DNA of 15,912 nucleotides, from contig JAFGDP010000080.1 in the NCBI GenBank assembly GCA_016932075.1, positions 1 through 15,912 on the forward strand, read 5' to 3'. The translations under genes were made by a program, and so were the position numbers. The notes under the pieces are model-generated. The model had not been told where the DNA came from. It searched no databases and was given only the letters and a program-made list of their open reading frames with translations. Origin of the DNA: Chitinispirillaceae bacterium. GTDB lineage: Bacteria; Fibrobacterota; Chitinivibrionia; Chitinivibrionales; Chitinispirillaceae. Positions 1 to 5,774 of this stretch are shown one piece after another (the stretch's first letter is position 1; every line of letters begins with the position of its first letter).

Positions 1-434
1 AGGTCGTACGCTTCGGTCGAGGAGGCAAGCCCGAGCCGCTCGATGAGATAGGTCGAGATGCCCGGGCAGATATACCCGGTGCAGGTGTTGACGATGATGG
101 CCGCGATATCGTCCGTACCCAGACCTGCTTTCGCAAGCGCGCGCTGCGCAGCTTTTTCACCAAGGTCGACGCTGAACCGGGTGAACCGTTCGATGCGTTT
201 ATCGGGCGGTTCGTTTTTCAGGCAGGGAAGATCATCGAGGGAGTCCACCGCCACATGACGGGTCAGGATGCTTTCATGCTTGAGAAATTGCCTGATAAGC
301 TCCATGCTTCGCGGCTTGAGCTCGCCGTTATAATAATGCTCGATGAGTTCGATCGCCTGCTTCTGCGTCAGGACCGTCTCCGGTGCGGCGCAACCGATTG
401 ACGCGATATGCATATTGGAAGAAGGTATGGGCAT
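1..434 (-). CDS. Type III polyketide synthase (chalcone/stilbene synthase family), N-terminal part
   Basis: A leftward open frame starts at ATG 432-434 and is still open at the window edge, so only about the first 144 residues are visible. The frame was read by hand from the complementary strand. The start (MPIPSSNMHIASIGCAAPET) matches the usual first strand of thiolase-fold type III synthases. The later stretch VDLGEKAAQRALAKAGL followed by IIVNTCTGYICPGISTYLIE and RLGL fits the chalcone-synthase N-terminal domain just before the nucleophilic-cysteine loop. That cysteine and the His-Asn pair would lie beyond the window. A GGAAAG sits about 9 bases upstream; an internal ATG at 411-413 is an alternative start. 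Bacterial members condense fatty acyl starters with malonyl-CoA into alkylresorcinols or alkylpyrones. The divergent ACP and ketosynthase suggest a carrier-bound acyl starter, which is inference. A KAS III-like enzyme is a less likely alternative. Confidence 0.75.
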   Translation of the reverse strand, partial: MPIPSSNMHIASIGCAAPETVLTQKQAIELIEHYYNGELKPRSMELIRQFLKHESILTRHVAVDSLDDLPCLKNEPPDKRIERFTRFSVDLGEKAAQRALAKAGLGTDDIAAIIVNTCTGYICPGISTYLIERLGLASSTEAYD

Positions 435-524
435 GCGTAAAATCTTTCCGAAAAGGATGTTCAGGAAAATATATTAGACGGTGCATGTTTCCCACCCTTA
501 TCAGCGTACTACAACGGGGTCGTG
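435..524. promoter_or_regulatory. Divergent intergenic region between the type III PKS and ACP genes
   Basis: This 90-base gap separates two genes pointing away from each other, so it should carry both promoters. The only AT-rich patch is around 466-476, where TATATT at 470-475 could serve as a -10 box. No convincing -35 partner at 16-18 bases was found on either strand. GGGG at 516-519 is the likely ribosome binding site of the ACP gene, 5 bases before ATG 525. Promoter assignment is by position only. Confidence 0.35.
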
Positions 525-776
525 ATGAATGAGCAGATGATCTTTGAGCAGGTGCGAAAGGCGACCGCGGAGGTGCTGCGGATACCTGAGGATACTATTA
601 CCATGGAGAGCAGGTTCAGGGAAGACCTCGGCGCGGATTCACTCGACCTGATCTCGCTGCTCATGATGCTGGATCAGGAGCTCAATACCACCCTTCCTGA
701 TGAACGCAACGCGGGGATTATCTCGGTCGGTGACGCGGTGAGGTTTGTCAAAGCGCATCTGGATCAGGGCTCGTGA
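525..776 (+). CDS. Acyl carrier protein
   Basis: A small acidic carrier protein of 83 residues that holds acyl or polyketide chains on a 4'-phosphopantetheine arm. The attachment motif DLGADSLDLISLLMMLDQE is intact, with the modified serine at residue 39 counted from ATG 525. Helix 1 (FEQVRKATAEVLRI) and the closing helix (VGDAVRFVKAHL) complete the four-helix ACP fold. The frame can also begin at GTG 522, but the GGGG at 516-519 is then only 2 bases away, so ATG 525 is preferred. Its stop overlaps the start of the ketosynthase by 4 bases (GTGA), which indicates translational coupling. This is probably a dedicated carrier for the adjacent ketosynthase, and perhaps for the divergent type III synthase, rather than the housekeeping AcpP. 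Confidence 0.9.
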   Translation: MNEQMIFEQVRKATAEVLRIPEDTITMESRFREDLGADSLDLISLLMMLDQELNTTLPDERNAGIISVGDAVRFVKAHLDQGS

Positions 777-2116
777 GCGGTTCCGGTCGCCGCGTCGTCT
801 GTACGGGTATCGGTATCATCGCTCCGGGAAGCGGTGACGCGCAGACGTTCTGGAGCAACGCATGCGCCGGCGCCGCCGTGGTGGACGAAATTCCGGAGCA
901 CTGGAAGCTTTATTACCAACCGCAGTCGATACACTGGGCGCCGCTTCCGGAACGTGACTGGTCGGACGTCCCGCTGTCCCGTGTCGAAGCCATGCAGCTT
1001 GATATGACGGCAAAGCTCGCTGTTGCCGCATCATGGCAGGCAGTGCGGCAGGCCGGGCTGGAACCAATACCGGCTGACGAGAAAAAGAACACGTTTTCAC
1101 TGTCTGGTACAGATCCGAGCCGCAGCGGTGTGTTTTTGGGGACCGGCATGGGCGGGGCCTGCAGCTTTGCCGCAAACGAGGGTCACCACCTGTACGCGCC
1201 GCTACAGAATATGCTCAAGTGCGCCTCTTCGCCACCGCCTGCGGCATTTCCCTTTGTGCGGTGCGCGCCGCGATTCAACCCGTTTGCCGTGCCCATGTCA
1301 ATGCCCAATGGCGCTTCAGCAGCGCTCGGCATCAAGTATTCTCTGACCGGCCGCAACCAGACGGTTGCCGGCGCCTGTGCTGCCGGCACCATGGCGATCG
1401 GTGCCGCGTTTGAGGCAGTACGATCAGGCCGGCTCGATCTGGCGCTTGCCGGCGGCACGGAATATCTTGCCGACGAGCATGGGGGTATTTTCAGGGCGTT
1501 TGACAGTGCGCGCACGCTCGCGACCGGTCATGAGAGACAAGCGGTCAATCGTCCGTTCGACCATGCGCGCAGCGGATTCCTGTTTGCCGAAGGAGGGTGT
1601 GCCGTACTCGTGCTCGAGCCGCTTGAGACGGCTCAAGCACGGGGGGCGCTCCCCATTGCCGAAATCATCGGATATGCCGAGAATTTTGACGCGTACAGCG
1701 TCATGGCGATCGAGCCGTCCGGCGCACGGATCGAGGCGATGCTCAGGCAGTTGTTGGACCTGGCAGGAGTTGCCGCGGAGGAGATCGACTATATCAACTC
1801 CCATGGGACCGGCACCATGTCCAACGACGACATCGAAGCCGCGGTCATTGCACGTATTTTTGGAAAAGGCTCGGTGATAAATGCGACCAAGTCGCTTATC
1901 GGGCATACCATTGGCGCCGCAGGCGCCATCGAGGCGGCGGTCACCGCCCTTTCAATACGTCATGCAAAGGTTCATCCCTGTGTCAATCTCCTCGATCCGA
2001 TTGCCGACCTTGATTTTGCGACAGAGCAGCGGGACCTGGCGATCCGCCACGCGATTTCACACTCGTTCGCGTTCGGCGGTCATAATGCCGCGCTCCTTTT
2101 TTCTTCGGTACGCTAA
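773..2116 (+). CDS. Beta-ketoacyl-ACP synthase, FabF/KAS II-type
   Basis: A 447-residue condensing enzyme predicted to perform decarboxylative Claisen condensation of a malonyl-ACP with an acyl chain. The full Cys-His-His triad is visible: Cys202 in VAGACAAGTMAIG, His344 in NSHGTGTMSNDD, and His378 in KSLIGHTIGAAGA, with the conserved Lys373. The C-terminal SHSFAFGGHNAALLF is the typical family ending. Residues about 128-180 between the N-terminal core and the nucleophile are rich in Pro and Ala (ASSPPPAAFP) and look longer or looser than in housekeeping FabF, so this is likely a pathway-specific paralogue. It starts at GTG, overlapping the ACP stop. No chain-length-factor partner is visible, and the intact cysteine shows that it is not one itself. 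Its stop lies 2 bases from that of the convergent U32 gene. Confidence 0.9.
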   Translation: MSGSGRRVVCTGIGIIAPGSGDAQTFWSNACAGAAVVDEIPEHWKLYYQPQSIHWAPLPERDWSDVPLSRVEAMQLDMTAKLAVAASWQAVRQAGLEPIPADEKKNTFSLSGTDPSRSGVFLGTGMGGACSFAANEGHHLYAPLQNMLKCASSPPPAAFPFVRCAPRFNPFAVPMSMPNGASAALGIKYSLTGRNQTVAGACAAGTMAIGAAFEAVRSGRLDLALAGGTEYLADEHGGIFRAFDSARTLATGHERQAVNRPFDHARSGFLFAEGGCAVLVLEPLETAQARGALPIAEIIGYAENFDAYSVMAIEPSGARIEAMLRQLLDLAGVAAEEIDYINSHGTGTMSNDDIEAAVIARIFGKGSVINATKSLIGHTIGAAGAIEAAVTALSIRHAKVHPCVNLLDPIADLDFATEQRDLAIRHAISHSFAFGGHNAALLFSSVR

Positions 2117-2118
2117 AA

Positions 2119-3321
2119 TCAACTCAATAGTTCCCTGTCAATGCTGGATGCGCGCCGCAGGAGTTGTTCCCGGTACTCCGGATTGACGCTGACGGATCGT
2201 TCGGCCCACTTGCCGCAGTAGCCGCACCGTTCGCACCGTGACGGCGTGCAACCCTTTTCCATGATTCCTTCCAGGAAACCGTCGAGCTGCCGATTGTCGA
2301 TATACACGGGCGAGCGGTCACGGGAGAAATCCTGCTGCAGGGCCATACGGGCATAGTCGGAATAGGCGGCCATGGAGCGGATTGAAGCGAGCCACGGCTT
2401 TGCCATGGCACATAAGGTGCGTATCTTAATTGGTAAAGGAGTCGACCGCTTGTCCGGCGTAAAGGCCACCGGCGCAACCAGCTCCCAGAGGTTGCCGTCA
2501 AACGAGCGGCTGCTGTACGCTTCGACGCGCCGCAGGAGCAGGTCGGTCGGGCAGCTGCGCTCGACGAGCTTGAACCAGGTATACCCGAGCCGCTCGTACA
2601 GGTGCAGATCTTCTGGCCTGATCCAGATCGAGTTGATAAAACGCTCCGGTTCGCGCACGCGCAGCGATGAGCATTGGAGAAAGCAGTAATCATAACAGAA
2701 ACCGCCGTGCGGGCTGTTCTTACGGGAACTCGAGGAAAGAAGGTCCATGTGCGTGTGCTCGTAAATGCATGAGGGGATGCATGCGACATTGGCAATGAGC
2801 TGCAGATCGCAGGCAACCGCGGTACGGATCTGTTTGAGCGCGGTGAAATCGCGGTTGCAGGAGATGGCGCTGATGCAGAGCGCGTCAGCGCCCAGCGCTT
2901 CCCATCGTGTGGCCTTTTCCGGTGAATCGATCTGGGCGAACGCGCTGACTTTTACCTTGAAATGCGGATACTCGGATTTGATGATCCGCAACAGGTGGGG
3001 GAGGGAAACGGTGAGCCACGATATGTCCAGATCTGACAGCATGTCGAGGGTCCGCCTGATCCTGCGCCGGCCAGACCGGGTCTGTTCCATGCCGAAAAGC
3101 GAGGAGGCGTTCAGAAGATAGTTGAAAGCGATGCCGTGGTTTCTGCATTCGGCCGCCATTGCAGCAAGCGCCTGTTTTGACGCATGGCGGAGCGTATAGG
3201 AGGTCCGTCCCCCGCCTATCGCATCGCGTTCGCTGCGACCGTATACCTCAGCCACTTCCGGGTAACGGGAAAGCTTCCCAATGAGACCAGGGGCAAACGT
3301 GCAGGGGACGCTTAGTTTCAT
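2119..3321 (-). CDS. U32-family (UbiU/UbiV/RlhA-like) cysteine-rich Fe-S protein
   Basis: A 400-residue protein of the 'peptidase U32' family. Family members with known roles are mostly not peptidases: UbiU/UbiV, RlhA and TrhP carry out oxygen-independent hydroxylation and several bind a [4Fe-4S] cluster. The TIM-barrel-like core is recognisable, with SVPCTFAPGLIGKL at the start, LQLIANVACIPSCIYEHTHM at about 173-192, and GFCYDYCFLQCSS at about 207-219. Cys181, Cys185, Cys209, Cys213 and Cys217 are candidate cluster ligands. A further group at the C-terminus (Cys358, Cys363, Cys366, Cys369 in CTPSRCERCGYCGKWA) could hold a second metal or Fe-S site. No strong Shine-Dalgarno precedes ATG 3321, but the MKLSVP start suits the family. 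It converges on the ketosynthase and may add a hydroxyl group in that pathway. The family call is solid; the reaction is inferred. Confidence 0.8.
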   Translation of the reverse strand: MKLSVPCTFAPGLIGKLSRYPEVAEVYGRSERDAIGGGRTSYTLRHASKQALAAMAAECRNHGIAFNYLLNASSLFGMEQTRSGRRRIRRTLDMLSDLDISWLTVSLPHLLRIIKSEYPHFKVKVSAFAQIDSPEKATRWEALGADALCISAISCNRDFTALKQIRTAVACDLQLIANVACIPSCIYEHTHMDLLSSSSRKNSPHGGFCYDYCFLQCSSLRVREPERFINSIWIRPEDLHLYERLGYTWFKLVERSCPTDLLLRRVEAYSSRSFDGNLWELVAPVAFTPDKRSTPLPIKIRTLCAMAKPWLASIRSMAAYSDYARMALQQDFSRDRSPVYIDNRQLDGFLEGIMEKGCTPSRCERCGYCGKWAERSVSVNPEYREQLLRRASSIDRELLS

Positions 3322-3560
3322 AACAATAACCGTTGTTGATTAAAAAAGTAACTGTTGCTCCGGATGCGGTACCAATTTTAGTGTCATGCGACCATCACCC
3401 GATTTGCATTGATCGGCAGCAATCCCAGGTCCCAGTTGCCTCTACTGATCTCCGTTTTAAAAGCAGGTGGTACGGTAGATCGTTTTACGAACGGTCCGGC
3501 GGGAGTGGCCGGTGAGCCATACATGCCGAGCCTTGACATCGTCCCGTCTATACTTAAATG

Positions 3561-3594
3561 ATAAAAAGATCATTTTTATATATCATGATGATAT
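3561..3594. promoter_or_regulatory. Two abutting AT-rich palindromes
   Basis: ATAAAAA (3561-3567) and TTTTTAT (3573-3579) are exact inverted arms around GATCA. Directly next to them, ATATCAT (3580-3586) and ATGATAT (3588-3594) are exact inverted arms around a single G. Two perfect dyads side by side in a divergent intergenic region could be protein-binding sites. AT-rich DNA forms such dyads by chance more often than mixed sequence, so the role is uncertain. Confidence 0.35.
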
Positions 3595-3790
3595 GTTTTA
3601 ATCGCGTTTCAAATGGAAGGTTCATCAATTCATGAGAAATTAGTTGAAAATAGATAGTGGCATAAATTCTGCTGAATATTTTAGAGTAGTCTATTGTGAA
3701 TATGAGAAACCGTACAAGTAATATATTTTAATATATACCATGGCATTATGAATATTATTAGCGCTTTTTGCACGACTTTTTCGAAATTGC

Positions 3791-3819
3791 TTGCATTTTT
3801 CTCTAAGATTGGTTATATT
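3791..3819 (+). promoter_or_regulatory. Predicted sigma70-type promoter of the TetR-ABC operon
   Basis: TTGCAT at 3791-3796 and TATATT at 3814-3819 are separated by 17 bases, the ideal spacing for a housekeeping sigma factor. Each box matches the consensus at four or five of six positions. The transcription start would fall near 3825-3827, inside the 21-base palindrome that begins at the next base. The first gene downstream starts at 3869 with a strong ribosome binding site. Confidence 0.55.
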
Positions 3820-3840
3820 ATAAACCGACGGTCGGTTTAT
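3820..3840. promoter_or_regulatory. Perfect 21-base palindromic operator, probably TetR-type
   Basis: Arms ATAAACCGAC (3820-3829) and GTCGGTTTAT (3831-3840) are exact reverse complements around a central G. The dyad abuts the predicted -10 box and covers the predicted transcription start, the classic placement for repression by blocking RNA polymerase. The CCGAC/GTCGG core stands out sharply from its AT-rich surroundings. Size and symmetry suit a homodimeric TetR-family repressor, and such a regulator is encoded 390 bases downstream (4231-4920). The likely binder is therefore that protein, acting on its own operon. Confidence 0.7.
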
Positions 3841-3868
3841 TTTAAAACCACTCTTCAAAGGAACGTCG

Positions 3869-4207
3869 ATGAGTACTATTACCAGTGAAATTGGAGAAGT
3901 TCAATCGATAGCCCCAAATTTGAAGATCGAGCTGGCTGAATTTTGCCAGCTCTGGGAGTGCAGTCGTTTTCAAAACGAGAGACCCTGTTTCTATTGCCCC
4001 TTCGCGCCCTATGCGGACCGGAACGTTAAAGAGACCTCGCTCAAACGGGCGCTCCGGTCGCCGCTTATGGAAACAATCCGGGCAAACCACGCTCACCTGG
4101 AGGAGACGTCGGGCGGCTGCGCGCTCTGGCGGGAGCGGGAATGGGTTGCCTCTCTTGTTGGGAAGCAGGGCAGGGACTGCGCGGCTTCCGGATGTGCGCC
4201 ACAGTGA
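3869..4207 (+). CDS. Small cysteine-rich protein, SPASM-like, function unknown
   Basis: A 112-residue protein, the first gene after the operator. ATG 3869 is preceded by AAGGA at 3858-3862 with a 6-base spacer, which supports independent translation. Cysteines fall as Cys26-x4-Cys31-x8-Cys40-x2-Cys43, then Cys84, Cys104 and Cys109. The middle (CFYCPFAPYAD, SLKRALRSPLMETIR, GGCALWREREWV) recalls the C-terminal auxiliary-cluster (SPASM-type) segment of radical SAM enzymes. No CxxxCxxC radical SAM core is present here or upstream, so it is either a stand-alone metal/Fe-S protein or a captured tail. It lies 23 bases before the TetR gene. It might act as a redox or metal-sensing partner of the regulator or transporter; that is speculation. 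That it is a real gene is well supported; its role is not. Confidence 0.65.
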   Translation: MSTITSEIGEVQSIAPNLKIELAEFCQLWECSRFQNERPCFYCPFAPYADRNVKETSLKRALRSPLMETIRANHAHLEETSGGCALWREREWVASLVGKQGRDCAASGCAPQ

Positions 4208-4230
4208 AAGTATAGAAGGTATCAGGAACC

Positions 4231-4920
4231 ATGACACGACCATATAAAAAAGGTGGCGTACGTAAAGATGAGATCATAGCAGCGGCACAAATGCTATTTT
4301 TCGAGCGTGGATATGATGCCACGCCGGTTGAAGCTCTTCTTGAACAGCTGCAGATATCAAAAGGCGCCTTTTACTATTATTTTAAATCAAAAGAGGAACT
4401 TCTTGACGAGATGCTCACTATGATGTCCGCTCAAATCGGCGAGCAGCTGGAGGTGATCGTGAATGATGCGCGTCTCAATGTTTTTGAAAAACTTAGGAAA
4501 GCGAACGATGCCGGCCGGAATATAAAAGCGAGCAACAAAGAGCTGCTCAAGACCTATATGAAGCTCATCTACCGGGACGAAAACGAACGGCTACGCATGC
4601 GCATGAGCCGCCGGATCCATGAAACAGCAAAACCTTTTTACAAACGGATCATCGAACAGGGTCTGGCAGAAAAGGCGTTCAACACGCCGTCCGCGGAGTT
4701 TGCCGCTGAAATGGTGATAAATATGTCGGTTGGCCTGTACGATGCGATCTGGAAACTGTTCGTTGATCTTGACGACCATCCCGAAAACGCGCAGAAGCTT
4801 GACCGTATCGTGGACCTGTACGAAGACGCGTGCGAACGGCTCCTCGGCGCGCCCAAGGGCAGCCTTGACATTGTCAAGGAAAAGGACTTCCATGCGTTCA
4901 GGAAAAAGGATGTTCCTTAA
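4231..4920 (+). CDS. TetR/AcrR-family transcriptional regulator
   Basis: A 229-residue regulator. The N-terminal helix-turn-helix is clear: IIAAAQMLFFERGYDATPVE followed by ALLEQLQISKGAFYYYFKSK and EELL at about residues 15-58, with the diagnostic ISKGAFYYYFKSKEEL recognition segment. The remaining helical domain (about 60-215) would bind the ligand and make the dimer; it cannot be matched to a known inducer class. AGGA at 4224-4227 precedes ATG 4231 closely. The upstream perfect palindrome (3820-3840) suggests autorepression together with the ABC genes. The ligand is likely the exported compound or an envelope signal, as with most transporter-linked members; this is inference. Confidence 0.92.
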   Translation: MTRPYKKGGVRKDEIIAAAQMLFFERGYDATPVEALLEQLQISKGAFYYYFKSKEELLDEMLTMMSAQIGEQLEVIVNDARLNVFEKLRKANDAGRNIKASNKELLKTYMKLIYRDENERLRMRMSRRIHETAKPFYKRIIEQGLAEKAFNTPSAEFAAEMVINMSVGLYDAIWKLFVDLDDHPENAQKLDRIVDLYEDACERLLGAPKGSLDIVKEKDFHAFRKKDVP

Positions 4921-5023
4921 GATGCTTTTATTAATTGGATGGAACAAGAAAGAATGGAAAGAGGAAAGGATTTCGAATATGCGGTCACGTTTTTTTCATA
5001 GCGGGGCGAGGAGGCTCCGGCCA

Positions 5024-5041
5024 GGGGAGAGGCTTCTCCCC
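5024..5041 (+). repeat. Stem-loop between TetR and ABC ATPase genes
   Basis: GGGGAGA (5024-5030) and TCTCCCC (5035-5041) are exact inverted arms with a GGCT loop. No T-run follows, so it is not a standard intrinsic terminator. It sits in a 167-base gap between two same-strand genes, 46 bases before the ATPase start codon. It could stabilise or process the transcript, or it may be incidental. Confidence 0.4.
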
Positions 5042-5087
5042 ACATGAAAAGTATGAAAAATTAATAATTACCCACGGAGGTATTCTC

Positions 5088-5774
5088 GTGAACATCATAG
5101 AGATCAAAGGCGTTACCAAGGACTATGCGCTGGGCAAAACCACGGTGCACGCATTGCGCGGCATTGACCTGGTCATTGAAGAGGGAGACCTCATGACTAT
5201 CATGGGACCGTCCGGAAGCGGGAAAACCACGCTCCTCAACGTGGTCGGCTGCATTGACCAGGCCACCACCGGCAGTGTGCGTGTTCACGGCGACGAAGTG
5301 ACCAGGCTCAACGACCGTCAGGTGACCGATCTGCGGCTGCATCGGATCGGGTTCATTTTCCAGACCTTCAACCTCATTCCGGTGCTCAATGCCCTGGAAA
5401 ACGTCGAGTTTCCCATGCTGCTTTTAAAAAAGGATTCCCGCAGCGAGGTGCGGAGAAAAGCTGAGCGTCTTATCGAGGCCGTCGGCATAAAAGAATACAT
5501 GCACCACCGGCCGGCCGAGCTTTCCGGCGGCCAGCGCCAGCGCGTTGCGATCGCCCGGGCGCTCGTGACCAACCCGGACATCGTGCTCGCGGACGAGCCG
5601 ACCGCAAACCTCGATTCGGTCACCGGTGCGCAAATTCTTGAGCTTATGAAGCAGATGAATGCCCGCGAAAAAACAACCTTTATTTTTTCGACGCACGATG
5701 CCAACGTACTCAAATACGCGCGTACCGCGGTTCAGATCAAAGACGGCATTATTGCTGAAAAGAGCAGATTATGA
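5088..5774 (+). CDS. ABC transporter ATP-binding protein (MacB/LolD type)
   Basis: A 228-residue nucleotide-binding subunit that powers the two FtsX permeases encoded next. All motifs are intact: Walker A GPSGSGKT (40-47), Q-loop Gln92 in FIFQTFNLIP, signature LSGGQ (145-149), Walker B IVLADEP (165-171), D-loop NLD and the switch His203 in STHD. The FQTFNLIPVLNALENVEFPM run is characteristic of the MacB/LolD/FtsE-like group. The frame is open back to 4935, but the start is placed at GTG 5088 because GGAGG at 5076-5080 lies 7 bases upstream and the family begins there (MNIIEIKGVTKDY). The stop overlaps the next ATG (ATGA). The substrate cannot be told from this subunit. Confidence 0.93.
   Translation: MNIIEIKGVTKDYALGKTTVHALRGIDLVIEEGDLMTIMGPSGSGKTTLLNVVGCIDQATTGSVRVHGDEVTRLNDRQVTDLRLHRIGFIFQTFNLIPVLNALENVEFPMLLLKKDSRSEVRRKAERLIEAVGIKEYMHHRPAELSGGQRQRVAIARALVTNPDIVLADEPTANLDSVTGAQILELMKQMNAREKTTFIFSTHDANVLKYARTAVQIKDGIIAEKSRL

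Larger units (their letters stand above)
3322..3868. other. Gene-free divergent intergenic region with AT-rich half
   Basis: These 547 bases separate the U32 gene from the TetR-controlled operon, which point in opposite directions. About 3322-3540 has ordinary composition and holds only a short, unconvincing open frame (3333-3515). About 3541-3868 is strongly AT-rich. It contains two abutting palindromes at 3561-3594, a further AT-only palindrome at 3721-3736 (ATATATT-TT-AATATAT), and the operon promoter and operator described separately. No tRNA, small protein with a ribosome binding site or terminator was recognised. Confidence 0.6.

Noticed and set aside
2114..2121. Bidirectional terminator between the ketosynthase and U32 genes
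   Set aside because: The two stop codons are only 2 bases apart and no stem-loop spans them.
3333..3515. A 60-codon frame upstream of the U32 gene
   Set aside because: It starts at TTG-like context without a ribosome binding site, and the translation shows no recognisable pattern.
4935..5087. Upstream extension of the ABC ATPase frame (51 more codons)
   Set aside because: The extension has no match to the family, has a weak start context and crosses a stem-loop, while GTG 5088 has GGAGG at ideal spacing.
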